NCBI RefSeq assembly: GCF_900102545.1
Contig: NZ_FNBN01000001.1
Coordinates: forward strand, 1,070,221 to 1,134,220
Source: Chitinophaga filiformis
GTDB taxonomy: Bacteria > Bacteroidota > Bacteroidia > Chitinophagales > Chitinophagaceae
DNA length: 64,000 nucleotides
Reading direction: 5' to 3'
Shown here: in pieces, positions 8,349 to 17,021 of the stretch
Layout: each line of letters starts with the position of its first letter
How positions within the stretch are numbered: position 1 is the stretch's first letter
Notes under the pieces: model-generated
The model's database searches: none
Seen by the model: only the letters and a program-made list of their open reading frames with translations
Told to the model about the DNA's origin: nothing
Program-made: the position numbers and the translations under genes

Positions 8349-9413
8349 TTAACTACCCACTTTCAATTTCTCTGCATTCTCAGCAAATTGCAGCGCCTGT
8401 ACCATCTCCTGGATCTCGCCATTCATAAAAGCATCCAGGTTGTATATGGTCATACCAATACGGTGGTCGGTTACACGGCCTTGTGGATAGTTGTACGTCC
8501 TGATCTTGGCAGAACGGTCGCCGGTAGATACCAGACTTTTACGCTGTGAGGCAATAGCCTCTTCATGCTTACGTACCGCTGCTTCATAAATACGGCTACG
8601 CAGCATTTTCATGGCAATATCCCTGTTGGAGTGCTGGCTACGTCCTTCCTGACACTCAACTACCACACCGGTAGGAATGTGTGTAAGGCGCACGGCAGAT
8701 TCCGTTTTGTTTACGTGCTGACCACCTGCACCAGAGGAACGGAAGGTATCCATCTTGATATCAGCCTCCCTGACATCTACGTCCACCTCTTCTGCTTCGG
8801 GCAGGATAGCCACAGTAGCGGCAGATGTATGTACACGGCCCTGTGTTTCAGTAGCCGGTACACGCTGTACACGGTGTACGCCCGATTCAAATTTCAAGGT
8901 ACCATATACATCATCGCCCGTCACTTCTACTACCACTTCTTTATAACCACCCACGGCGCCTGGGGTTTCACTCATAATAGTGGTGCTCCAGCCTTTCATC
9001 TCACAATAACGCAGGTACATACGCAGCAGGTCCCCGGCAAAGAGGCTGGCCTCATCACCACCGGTACCACCACGGATCTCCAGCATGGCGTTCTTTTCAT
9101 CCTGTGGATCTTTCGGGATCAGCAGGTTGCGGATCGTATCTTCCAGCTCCAGCTTCTGGTTCTGGAGGGATTCGGTTTCTTCCTTGGCCAGGTCCCTCAT
9201 CTCCTCGTCACCGCTTTCCAGTACTTCTTTATTAAAAGCGATGCTGTCAAGTAGTTTCAGGTAGGCATCGTGAGCCTTTACGATCTTCTCCAGCTGGCGG
9301 TATTCCTTACTCAGCTTACTGAATTGTTTATTATCACTAACTATCTCAGGGTTAGTCAGCGCCAGCGATACCTGCTCAAAACGGCCCTTTATCGCATCAA
9401 GTTTATCTATCAT
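8349..9413 (-). CDS. prfA: Peptide chain release factor 1
   Basis: Release factor 1 (354 residues), which reads UAA and UAG and triggers peptide release at the ribosome. The stop-codon recognition motif PAT is at 186-188 and identifies RF1 rather than RF2. The catalytic GGQ loop is at 230-232 (SSGAGGQHVNKTES), whose Gln is normally methylated. I chose the ATG at 9411-9413 (MIDKLDAIKGRF) over the upstream in-frame GTG at 9458, because family proteins begin there. A 12-codon upstream ORF ends two bases before this ATG (listed separately). Confidence 0.96.
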   Translation of the reverse strand: MIDKLDAIKGRFEQVSLALTNPEIVSDNKQFSKLSKEYRQLEKIVKAHDAYLKLLDSIAFNKEVLESGDEEMRDLAKEETESLQNQKLELEDTIRNLLIPKDPQDEKNAMLEIRGGTGGDEASLFAGDLLRMYLRYCEMKGWSTTIMSETPGAVGGYKEVVVEVTGDDVYGTLKFESGVHRVQRVPATETQGRVHTSAATVAILPEAEEVDVDVREADIKMDTFRSSGAGGQHVNKTESAVRLTHIPTGVVVECQEGRSQHSNRDIAMKMLRSRIYEAAVRKHEEAIASQRKSLVSTGDRSAKIRTYNYPQGRVTDHRIGMTIYNLDAFMNGEIQEMVQALQFAENAEKLKVGS

Positions 9414-9415
9414 AA

Positions 9416-9454
9416 TTATCTTTGTTGGGAGGATATGAATGGCCCCAAGGGCAT
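9416..9454 (-). CDS. Putative leader ORF upstream of prfA
   Basis: A 12-codon frame, ATG at 9452-9454 and TAA at 9416-9418, encodes MPLGPFISSQQR. It has AGAGGAGG just upstream (unusually good for this group, though only about three bases away) and its stop lies two bases before the prfA ATG, an arrangement typical of translational coupling. Since RF1 itself reads UAA, feedback control is conceivable but is inference. Confidence 0.35.
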   Translation of the reverse strand: MPLGPFISSQQR

Positions 9455-9474
9455 TCACCTCCTCTGACTGGCCG

Positions 9475-9482
9475 CAAAATTA
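9475..9482 (-). promoter_or_regulatory. Candidate -7 promoter element of prfA
   Basis: TAATTTTG on the minus strand matches TAnnTTTG. It predicts a transcript start near 9468 and a leader of about 55 bases containing the upstream ORF. Confidence 0.5.
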
Positions 9483-9495
9483 ATATAATTACTAC

Positions 9496-10650
9496 ATGTC
9501 TCAACAGCTGAAATTTAAGGGTACGGCATTATTTAACGGGCGTCAGTTATTGCCCGGCAGTATGGTACTGGTATTATCTAAGGAAGGGATTGTCCAGGAT
9601 ATCGTGCACGAAAGCGTGGCGGGCGACGATGTACAGCAACTGAATGGCGTACTGAGCCCTGGTTTTGTTAATACTCACTGTCACCTGGAATTGTCCCATA
9701 TGGGCGGAGTAGTACCCGAAGGGACCGGCCTTCCGGCCTTCCTGACCAGTGTCATGGAAAAAAGAGGGCAGCAGGATACCCTTGCCCAGGAAGCTGCTAT
9801 GCAACAGGCGGCCACAGCGATGTGGGAGAGTGGGATCAGTGCTGTAGGCGACATTTGTAATGGTACGGCCTCCCTGGCATTCAAGAAAGATTCTCTTTTA
9901 TATTATCACTCCTTTATAGAATGTATGGGCTTTGTACCCGGCTTTGCTCAGCAACGCTATGAGTATAGCCTGGATGTGCTCAGGCAGTTCAGGGAATTAA
10001 ATGGCCCGCGCCATTCCTGTTCTATTGTGCCGCATGCGCCCTATTCTGTGAGTGAAGCGCTTTTCTCCCTGTTGGCTGCTACGCCAGACAATACGCCCAT
10101 CAGCATTCATAACCAGGAATGTGAAGCGGAGAACTCCCTGTATCAGGACAAAACAGGCGCCTTCCTCGACTTTTACAGGCATTTTAACATGGATGCTTCA
10201 GGTTTTACAGCCCCCGGTACAAACAGCTTGCCGGCATGGTTACCCTGGTTCAGGCAATTGCCGGTATTACTGGTACACAATACCTATACTACTGAACAGG
10301 ATATTGCTTTTACAAGAGAGCAGGCGCCCCGGGCATACTGGTGCCTCTGCCCACAGGCCAATCTATATATAGAGAAGCGTATACCCGATATTGGCCTGCT
10401 CCGTAGTCAGGGTTGCACTATTACACTGGGCACTGATAGTCTGGCATCCAATCACAACTTATCTATCTGGCAGGAAATTCAGACTATACGCAAACATTAC
10501 TCAAATATTGCGCTGGAAGAAATATTACAATGGGCTACGCTGAATGGAGCCATGGCACTGGGGATTGAAGGTAAATATGGCAGCTTCGAAAAGGGTAGGC
10601 AACCCGGCGTAACATTAATAGATGAGAAGGAAAGTCGCAGGATTCTCTAA
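9496..10650 (+). CDS. Amidohydrolase family protein (deaminase-like)
   Basis: A 384-residue metal-dependent hydrolase of the amidohydrolase superfamily (SsnA/chlorohydrolase/aminofutalosine-deaminase branch). The zinc ligands are visible: HCH at 61-63, a His in SIVPHAPYS, a His and Glu in ISIHNQECEAE, and the catalytic Asp in TLGTDSLASN. Such enzymes deaminate nucleoside-like or s-triazine-like ring substrates. Because many Bacteroidota make menaquinone by the futalosine route, an aminofutalosine deaminase is one option, but no mqn genes are nearby, so substrate stays open. The mscS-like gene follows after 31 bases. Confidence 0.85.
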   Translation: MSQQLKFKGTALFNGRQLLPGSMVLVLSKEGIVQDIVHESVAGDDVQQLNGVLSPGFVNTHCHLELSHMGGVVPEGTGLPAFLTSVMEKRGQQDTLAQEAAMQQAATAMWESGISAVGDICNGTASLAFKKDSLLYYHSFIECMGFVPGFAQQRYEYSLDVLRQFRELNGPRHSCSIVPHAPYSVSEALFSLLAATPDNTPISIHNQECEAENSLYQDKTGAFLDFYRHFNMDASGFTAPGTNSLPAWLPWFRQLPVLLVHNTYTTEQDIAFTREQAPRAYWCLCPQANLYIEKRIPDIGLLRSQGCTITLGTDSLASNHNLSIWQEIQTIRKHYSNIALEEILQWATLNGAMALGIEGKYGSFEKGRQPGVTLIDEKESRRIL

Positions 10651-10681
10651 TTTCGCCCCCAGAAGAATGCAAACGTAAACT

Positions 10682-11773
10682 ATGAACAATTTACTCGACC
10701 AGGTTATACTTGGTAACCCTATCCAAAACTATTTTATACTGGCAATTATATTGCTGTTTGTATCCATGATCAAACGCTACCTCTCAAGAGGACTGGCAAC
10801 CATGCTATATAAAGAGGTACGGCGTTGGGCGCCCGACATTGGCCAGCATGAATTTTCGCACCTGCTGCTGGTGCCACTGGAGTACTTCCTGCTGCTGATC
10901 ACCTTCATGCTCACGGTAGATCACCTGAACTTCCCGCCCGAGCTGGATGTGCATGTGTACAATGGTCTTACGGTGAAGCCGGTGCTCCATACCATTATGG
11001 AACTGGCGCTGACGGTATCCATTATATGGATCATCCTGCGTGTGATCGATTTTATCTCACTCATGATAAGTAAGAGCGCTGATCTGTCGCACGATATTAC
11101 TGACAACCAGTTTATCGTATTTTTCAGGGACTTCTTTAAAGCAATCGTTTTCATCTTTGGCGCTATCGCTTTCATACGTATTCTCTTCGGAGCGGTGCTG
11201 GTGAACAAGATTATCGCGGGTCTCGGTATCGGTGCTGCGGCCCTCGCACTCGCTGCCAAGGAAAGCATTGAGAACCTGATCTGTTCCTTTATCATCTTCT
11301 TCGACAAACCTTTCCGTGTAGGCGATTCTGTGAGAGTGGATTCCTTCCAGGGTAATGTTGAAAAGATCGGCCTGCGCAGCACGCGTATCCGCACACAGGA
11401 AAAAACATATGTGACCGTACCTAACAAAAAGATGGTGGATAGTGTGCTGGACAATCTTTCCCTGCGTACACACCAGCGTACCGTATTAAGGCTGGAAGTA
11501 GCAGGCGATACTCCTGCTGACAATTTGATGAAGGTATTGCAGGATATCAAACAATTGCTGACCGCCAATGAAAAAGTGCAGGAAGGTTTTATTGTGAACC
11601 TGAATGAATTCACCAAAGACACTTATGTTATCCAGATCATTTACCTGACACCCGTTATTGAGGGAGTACAATACAATGCCCTTCGCAACGAGATCAACCT
11701 GGCGGTAGTTGCCATTATGGAAAAGAGAGACGTGAAGCTATCAAGTACAAAAGTGGAAATCCACGAAAAATGA
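10682..11773 (+). CDS. MscS family mechanosensitive ion channel
   Basis: A 363-residue inner-membrane channel that opens under membrane tension to release solutes during osmotic downshock. Four to five hydrophobic segments span about residues 15-200. The pore-lining helix is in the Gly/Ala-rich segment IIAGLGIGAAALALAAKES, followed by the conserved beta domain (FRVGDSVRVDSFQGNVEKIG, TYVTVPNKKMVD) and a mixed C-terminal domain. Length is that of a compact MscS with extra N-terminal helices. It is probably co-transcribed with the amidohydrolase upstream and ends in a bidirectional terminator. Confidence 0.92.
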   Translation: MNNLLDQVILGNPIQNYFILAIILLFVSMIKRYLSRGLATMLYKEVRRWAPDIGQHEFSHLLLVPLEYFLLLITFMLTVDHLNFPPELDVHVYNGLTVKPVLHTIMELALTVSIIWIILRVIDFISLMISKSADLSHDITDNQFIVFFRDFFKAIVFIFGAIAFIRILFGAVLVNKIIAGLGIGAAALALAAKESIENLICSFIIFFDKPFRVGDSVRVDSFQGNVEKIGLRSTRIRTQEKTYVTVPNKKMVDSVLDNLSLRTHQRTVLRLEVAGDTPADNLMKVLQDIKQLLTANEKVQEGFIVNLNEFTKDTYVIQIIYLTPVIEGVQYNALRNEINLAVVAIMEKRDVKLSSTKVEIHEK

Positions 11774-11814
11774 ATTGCATAAAAGGCTACCTGGCTCCAT
11801 CAGGTACCCGGATG

Positions 11815-11855
11815 AAAAGAGCCTGTATCTACTTTTTTGGACACAGGCTCTTTTT
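11815..11855. terminator. Bidirectional terminator (mscS-like / thioredoxin-like)
   Basis: AAAAGAGCCTGT (11815-11826) pairs with ACAGGCTCTTTTT (11843-11855). The A run on one side and T run on the other let it serve both the plus-strand channel gene and the minus-strand thioredoxin-like gene. Confidence 0.88.
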
Positions 11856-11877
11856 ATTATATACCGGATAATTAAAC

Positions 11878-12396
11878 TCAGTCTTTATCTTTTCTGTTTG
11901 CTTTCAGCAGGATCTTCGCCATATCGCTTTCCAGTGATTCACCCACTTCTCCGCTTACACGACCAATCTCTTTTCCTTCGCGGAACAGGATGAAAGTAGG
12001 CAGTTTCTTTACTTTATAATCCTGTGGTGCATCGCTGTTCAGCTTTTCATCAGCGCCATAGGTCAGCACCTGTTCTTCAGGGCTTCCGCCGAGGATCATA
12101 ATCTTATATAATGCAGGCAGCAATTGGCGGCTCTGATCTTCCCATGTACCTACTACAGCCACTACATTGAATTTACCGCGATTGTCCTTGATGTAATTCA
12201 GCATATTATCATTAGGCTGATATCCGTTCACACCAGTATAGAACCACGCAAAAGCGCTGTCATTCATTAATGTCTTCATTTCTATTTTTCCTTTCAGCGC
12301 CTTCTTACCGTTGGATGCACGGCTAGCTGTGGTTTGCGCCCATGTCAGGGTTGACAGTAACAGACCGCCAACCAGGAGTAGTGATTTCAATCGCAT
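11878..12396 (-). CDS. Exported thioredoxin-fold protein lacking the CxxC motif
   Basis: A 172-residue protein with a signal peptide (MRLKSLLLVGGLLLSTLTWA, cleavage after it) and a thioredoxin-like fold: the strand FNVVAVVGTWEDQSRQLLP sits where the WCxxC active site should be, and the cis-Pro strand KKLPTFILFREGKEIGRVSG is intact. There is no cysteine in the active-site position, so redox activity is not expected; a binding or chaperone role is more likely. The gene starts nine bases after the MerR-type regulator stop, so the two form an operon. Confidence 0.82.
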   Translation of the reverse strand: MRLKSLLLVGGLLLSTLTWAQTTASRASNGKKALKGKIEMKTLMNDSAFAWFYTGVNGYQPNDNMLNYIKDNRGKFNVVAVVGTWEDQSRQLLPALYKIMILGGSPEEQVLTYGADEKLNSDAPQDYKVKKLPTFILFREGKEIGRVSGEVGESLESDMAKILLKANRKDKD

Positions 12397-12405
12397 GATG
12401 TTTAT

Positions 12406-13017
12406 TTATAATTGTTCCTTGAGTTCAGTTAGAAAACCCTTTACCTTTAGCAAAGCTTGTACCATTTCGAAACTGCGGGCTGCCAGTTTCCGGTCTTCCT
12501 TTAATTTTTGCTTCGCGCCTTCAATGGTGTATTTTCTTTCTCTTAGTAAATGATAGATCAGTTTCAGATGCTGAATGTCCTCCTGGCGGAATAATCTGTC
12601 TCCTTTGCGATTCTTTTTCGGCTGCAAAATATCAAACTCATTTTCCCAGTAACGGATCAATGATGTATTCACACGGAACATCGTTGCCACTTCACTGATT
12701 GAGTAGTATTGCTTATCCAGCGGAATAGCATCCAGTGCCTTCATCAGATCCGGGTCGTCTGCCACTTCCTTCAATGATTTTCTACCGCGTTTTTTCTGCG
12801 GTGGCTGTATGGCAGTAACGGATGTGCCTGTGCCGGTAAAAGGAACGGGAGGGAGATTATCAGGCGGCATCTGCACCTGTATCTTCACTGGGATTTCCAC
12901 CTCCGGTAAGGGTTTCGGAGGCGGCTTCTGAACAGTAACCTGCTCCGGTACCGGTTCAGGTACTGGCGGTTTCGGTTTCGGATCCGGTGAAGAAAAAAGG
13001 TCCAGTTGTTGCATCAT
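12406..13017 (-). CDS. MerR family transcriptional regulator with Pro-rich N terminus
   Basis: A 203-residue regulator. Residues 1-75 are low-complexity and proline-rich, then a basic stretch KKRGRKSLKE (AT-hook-like) precedes the MerR winged-helix domain (about 100-175) with YYSISEVATMFRVNTSLIRY and the WENEF and NRKGDRLFRQEDI signatures. A helical tail (176-203) is present but there is no cysteine-based sensor domain. Short MerR proteins like this occur widely in Bacteroidota with unknown targets. It lies 52 bases behind the M23 peptidase gene and nine bases ahead of the thioredoxin-fold gene. Confidence 0.88.
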   Translation of the reverse strand: MMQQLDLFSSPDPKPKPPVPEPVPEQVTVQKPPPKPLPEVEIPVKIQVQMPPDNLPPVPFTGTGTSVTAIQPPQKKRGRKSLKEVADDPDLMKALDAIPLDKQYYSISEVATMFRVNTSLIRYWENEFDILQPKKNRKGDRLFRQEDIQHLKLIYHLLRERKYTIEGAKQKLKEDRKLAARSFEMVQALLKVKGFLTELKEQL

Positions 13018-13069
13018 GGCACCAAATTACAAAATTCTCCACTGTTATTGCAGGTTCAGCTTTAACAAG

Positions 13070-14041
13070 TTAGTCGAACGACTGGTTGCCGGAGGCAGCA
13101 ATTTTCAACATACGGTCAAACTCTTCGGGTGAAAGGTCGTTAAAGAAGAAGTATACAGGATCAACTTTTTCTCCGTTTTTCACTACCTCATAGTGACAGT
13201 GAGGTCCTGTGGATTTACCCGTGCTACCTACCCAACCCAGTACTTCACCACGTTTTACGCTTTCACCGTTTTTCACCTTTATACGCAGCATGTGGCCATA
13301 TAATGTCTTATAGCCATAACCGTGGTTGACCAGTACGTGATTGCCATAACCCGTGGCGCTGGAGCTGGCATCTTCCACAACGCCATCGCCGGTAGCATAA
13401 ATAGGAGTGCCTGCAGGAGCGGCAAAATCCAGTCCGGAGTGATATTTTACAGTTTTATAAATGGGGTCAATACGATAACCGAAACCGGAGGCGATACGTT
13501 TCAGGTCTTTGTTGGCCACCGGTTGAATAGCCGGAATAGAAGCCAGCATCTTCTGTTTATTCTTCACCAGGTCGTCAATCTTTTCATAAGATTTTGCCTG
13601 GATGGTTATGCGGTGCAATAATTCCTGCAGCAGGGCGCCGGTACTGGCAATGATCTCGCTGCTGGAGAATGACTGTAACTGGGTCAGCTCTTCCTCTTTT
13701 TCCTTACTTCCCGCCCGGGTACTGTCAGGAATAGGAGATGCTTCGAAGATAACACGGTAGATCTCATTATCGCGGTGCTCGAGTTCAGCCAATTTGGACT
13801 TTACATCATTCATGCGGTCTTCCATAGCTTCATAGCGCTCATTCATCACCTCTATCTCCCGCCGTAGCCTTTTTTCTTTGGGGGAATCCAGTACACGATA
13901 GGATATTGACAGAAATATAAACCCTGTTACGATGGCAGCAGAGACAAATCCCAGTATCCTCAATAGTTTCACCCGCATCGATACTACGAGCTTCTCATAT
14001 TTCAGCGTCTGTGTATTATAAAAGTATTTTACCTTCTTCAT
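13070..14041 (-). CDS. M23 family metallopeptidase (LytM domain)
   Basis: A 323-residue inner-membrane-anchored peptidase or its inactive relative. One transmembrane helix at about 28-48 is followed by a coiled coil (about 55-100), then the M23/LytM domain (about 185-300). The zinc ligands are present: H and D in KYHSGLDFAAP and the HxH in GPHCHYEV, so cleavage of peptidoglycan cross-links is plausible. The arrangement resembles proteins that regulate cell-wall remodelling or division. It may head an operon with the MerR and thioredoxin-fold genes; the divergent alaS lies upstream. Confidence 0.92.
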   Translation of the reverse strand: MKKVKYFYNTQTLKYEKLVVSMRVKLLRILGFVSAAIVTGFIFLSISYRVLDSPKEKRLRREIEVMNERYEAMEDRMNDVKSKLAELEHRDNEIYRVIFEASPIPDSTRAGSKEKEEELTQLQSFSSSEIIASTGALLQELLHRITIQAKSYEKIDDLVKNKQKMLASIPAIQPVANKDLKRIASGFGYRIDPIYKTVKYHSGLDFAAPAGTPIYATGDGVVEDASSSATGYGNHVLVNHGYGYKTLYGHMLRIKVKNGESVKRGEVLGWVGSTGKSTGPHCHYEVVKNGEKVDPVYFFFNDLSPEEFDRMLKIAASGNQSFD

Positions 14042-14188
14042 GTACCGGCCTTAAGCATTTAAGCAGAACCTACATTCCCAATGGAAGTCCTTGTTTTACT
14101 TTTAAATAGGGTTATACAGATATGGATGAGAGGGTATATAGACTTTTTCAATATTTTTGCACTCCTTCCGCCCAGGCGGCAGGGTGTG

Positions 14189-14196
14189 CAAACCTA
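14189..14196 (-). promoter_or_regulatory. Candidate -7 promoter element of the M23 gene
   Basis: TAGGTTTG on the minus strand matches TAnnTTTG and would give a leader of about 140 bases. No clear -33 element was found. Confidence 0.35.
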
Positions 14197-14325
14197 ATGG
14201 AAATAGCGTAAAAGGGCAATCTTTTGAATGTCAATTTTCTAAACACCACTAGTTGGCCTAAAATACAAATTAAAGCCATTTAGGTGACACAAAATTATAA
14301 TACATACCAATTATTTCAAATACTT

Positions 14326-16941
14326 ATGACAGCTCCTGAGATTCGTCAGCAATTCCTGGACTTTTTTGCGTCCAAAGGCCATCACATCGTGCCTTCTGCT
14401 CCTATCGTAGTAAAAAACGATCCTACCCTGCTGTTTACCAACGCGGGCATGAACCAGTTTAAAGACTACTTCCTGGGCAATAGGGCGGCGGCCTGGAAGA
14501 GAGTGGCGGATACCCAGAAATGCCTTCGCGTAAGCGGTAAGCACAACGACCTGGAAGAAGTGGGCATCGATACCTACCACCATACCATGTTCGAAATGCT
14601 GGGTAACTGGAGCTTCGGCGACTATTTTAAGAAAGAAGCGATCGACTGGAGCTGGGAACTGCTCACAGATATCTATAAAATACCGAAAGACCGTCTCTAT
14701 GTAACTGTTTTTGAAGGAGATGCGAAAGAAAACCTGGAAAAAGACCAGGAAGCTTACGAGTTCTGGAAAAAACACGTTCCGGAAGACCGTATCCTCATGG
14801 GTAATAAGAAAGACAACTTCTGGGAAATGGGAGATACCGGTCCTTGTGGCCCCTGCTCCGAGATCCATGTGGACTGTCGCCCGGATAGCGAAAGAGCCCT
14901 GGTAGATGGTAAAACACGTGTAAATGCCGATGATCCGCAGGTGATCGAGATCTGGAACAACGTATTCATGCAATTCAACCGCCTGAAAGACAAATCCCTG
15001 GAACCGCTTCCGGCTAAACACGTGGATACCGGTATGGGCTTTGAACGCCTGGTAAGAGTGCTGCAGGGTAAGAACTCCAACTACGATACAGACGTATTCT
15101 CCGGCACTATCGAGCATACTGAAAAACTGACCGGACTGAAATACGGCCGTACCGACAGCAAACAGGATGTGGCTTTCCGCGTGATCGCAGACCATATCCG
15201 TGCTATCTGTTTCGCTATCGCCGATGGTCAGCTGCCTTCCAACAATGGCGCCGGCTATGTGATACGCCGTATCCTCCGCCGTGCGGTAAGATATTACTAC
15301 TCCTTCCTGAACCGGAAAACACCACTCCTCCATGAGCTGGTGCCGGTACTGGCGCAGCAGTTTGCTAATGTGTTCCCTGAGCTCCAGCAGCAGGTAGACT
15401 TCGTTGCCAAAGTAGTTTTCGAAGAAGAAAATAACTTCCTCCGTACCCTGGAAAGTGGTATCCGCAGGATAGAAGACTTCATGGGCGGCGCTAAACAGAA
15501 AGCTGTTGACGGCAGAACTGCCTTTGAATTATATGATACTTACGGCTTCCCATATGACCTTACCAGCCTGATAGCCAGTGAAAAAGGATTTTCTGTAGAC
15601 GAGAAAGGTTTTGAGGTGGCTATGAAAGAGCAAAAAGACCGTTCCCGTGCTGCTACTGAACTGGATATGGGCGACTGGACCGTACTGGATGAGAACCCGG
15701 TATCTGTTTTTGTTGGCTACGAGCTGTCAGAAGCAGAGACTTCCGTTACCAAATACCGTAAGATCAAGGCAAAGGGTAAAGAACAATACCAGCTGGTATT
15801 GTCCCAGACACCTTTCTACGCAGAAAGCGGCGGACAGGTAGGAGACACCGGTACCCTGACCTTCAATGGTGAGTCCATCAACGTAACAGATACCAAGAAA
15901 GAAAATAACCTGATCGTTCACTTTGTAGATAAACTGCCTGCAGATATTACCACTACTGCAAAAGCCCTTATCAACAAACAAAACCGTCAGGCTACCACGC
16001 TGAACCACTCTGCTACCCACCTGTTACACGCGGCGCTCCGCCAGGTACTGGGTACACACGTAGCACAGAAAGGTTCACTGGTAAATCCGGAATACCTGCG
16101 CTTTGACTTCTCTCACTTCGCTAAAGTGACGGATGAAGAGCTGGAGCAGATCGAAAATATCGTTAACGAAAAAATCCGTGCCAATATACCGGTAGTGATC
16201 CAGGAACTGCCGAAAGATGAAGCCATGAAACTGGGTGCTATGGCGCTCTTTGGTGAGAAATACGGCGATATCGTACGTGTGGTGATTATGGATCCTGCTT
16301 ACTCTGTAGAGCTTTGTGGTGGTACACATATCGGCGCTACCGGCGAACTGGGTCTGTTCAAATTCACGTCTGAAGGCGCTGTAGCTGCAGGTGTACGTCG
16401 TATTGAAGCATTAACCGGCAGCAATGCACTGGCATTTGTAGATGCACAGCTGAAGCAGCTGAAGGATATCAAGACAGCGCTCAAGAATCCAAAAGATCCT
16501 ATTACGGCTGTTGAGACCTTGCTGCAGGACAAAGCATCTTTAGAAAAACAACTGGAAGTGCTGGAACAGGAAAAGGTACGCCAGTTATCTGCCGGCCTGC
16601 AGAAACAGGTAGAGCAGATCAATGGTATCAACTTCCTCGGTAAGATCGTGGATGTAAGTAATGCAGATGCGCTGAAGCAGCTGTGTTTTACCTTGAAGAA
16701 TGAAATAGAGAACCATGTATTTGTCTTTGCTGCAAATATTGGCGGTAAAGCGAATGTGGCGCTGATGATATCTGACAACCTCGTAGCTGAGAAAGGCCTG
16801 GAAGCACCAAAGATCATCAAGGAGAAGATTGCTCCAATTATCAAAGGCGGTGGTGGCGGACAGAAGTCATTCGCAACTGCTGGTGGACAGGAAGCGGGTC
16901 AGCTGGATCAGGTGATTACGCAGGTGAAGGCGATATTGTAA
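14326..16941 (+). CDS. alaS: Alanyl-tRNA synthetase
   Basis: Charges tRNA-Ala with alanine, 871 residues from the chosen ATG at 14326 (MTAPEIRQQFLDFF). An in-frame GTG at 14284 would add 14 residues that do not fit the family. Class II catalytic core: motif 1 around LLFTNAGMNQFKDYFLG, motif 2 HHTMFEMLGNWSFGDYFKKE. Editing domain metal ligands are HSATHLLH and CGGTHIGATG. The C-Ala domain ends in the Gly-rich GGGGGQKSFATAGG motif. Length matches the family. It stands alone and ends in a clear terminator. Confidence 0.97.
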   Translation: MTAPEIRQQFLDFFASKGHHIVPSAPIVVKNDPTLLFTNAGMNQFKDYFLGNRAAAWKRVADTQKCLRVSGKHNDLEEVGIDTYHHTMFEMLGNWSFGDYFKKEAIDWSWELLTDIYKIPKDRLYVTVFEGDAKENLEKDQEAYEFWKKHVPEDRILMGNKKDNFWEMGDTGPCGPCSEIHVDCRPDSERALVDGKTRVNADDPQVIEIWNNVFMQFNRLKDKSLEPLPAKHVDTGMGFERLVRVLQGKNSNYDTDVFSGTIEHTEKLTGLKYGRTDSKQDVAFRVIADHIRAICFAIADGQLPSNNGAGYVIRRILRRAVRYYYSFLNRKTPLLHELVPVLAQQFANVFPELQQQVDFVAKVVFEEENNFLRTLESGIRRIEDFMGGAKQKAVDGRTAFELYDTYGFPYDLTSLIASEKGFSVDEKGFEVAMKEQKDRSRAATELDMGDWTVLDENPVSVFVGYELSEAETSVTKYRKIKAKGKEQYQLVLSQTPFYAESGGQVGDTGTLTFNGESINVTDTKKENNLIVHFVDKLPADITTTAKALINKQNRQATTLNHSATHLLHAALRQVLGTHVAQKGSLVNPEYLRFDFSHFAKVTDEELEQIENIVNEKIRANIPVVIQELPKDEAMKLGAMALFGEKYGDIVRVVIMDPAYSVELCGGTHIGATGELGLFKFTSEGAVAAGVRRIEALTGSNALAFVDAQLKQLKDIKTALKNPKDPITAVETLLQDKASLEKQLEVLEQEKVRQLSAGLQKQVEQINGINFLGKIVDVSNADALKQLCFTLKNEIENHVFVFAANIGGKANVALMISDNLVAEKGLEAPKIIKEKIAPIIKGGGGGQKSFATAGGQEAGQLDQVITQVKAIL

Positions 16942-16966
16942 CAGATTAGACGAAAGTTAAGATAGG

Positions 16967-16998
16967 GAGGTTGTATCAATTTGATATAACCTCTTTTT
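16967..16998 (+). terminator. Rho-independent terminator after alaS
   Basis: GAGGTTGTATCAA (16967-16979) pairs with TTGATATAACCTC (16981-16993), one G-U, followed by TTTTTAT. Almost the same hairpin occurs on the minus strand at 60696-60730. Confidence 0.88.
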
Positions 16999-17021
16999 AT
17001 TTCACAAAATTGATCATCGTA

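Noticed and set aside
14311..15333. Long open frame on the strand opposite alaS (340 codons)
   Set aside because: It lies entirely inside alaS, its translation has no domain pattern or signal peptide, and the real gene has full family conservation.
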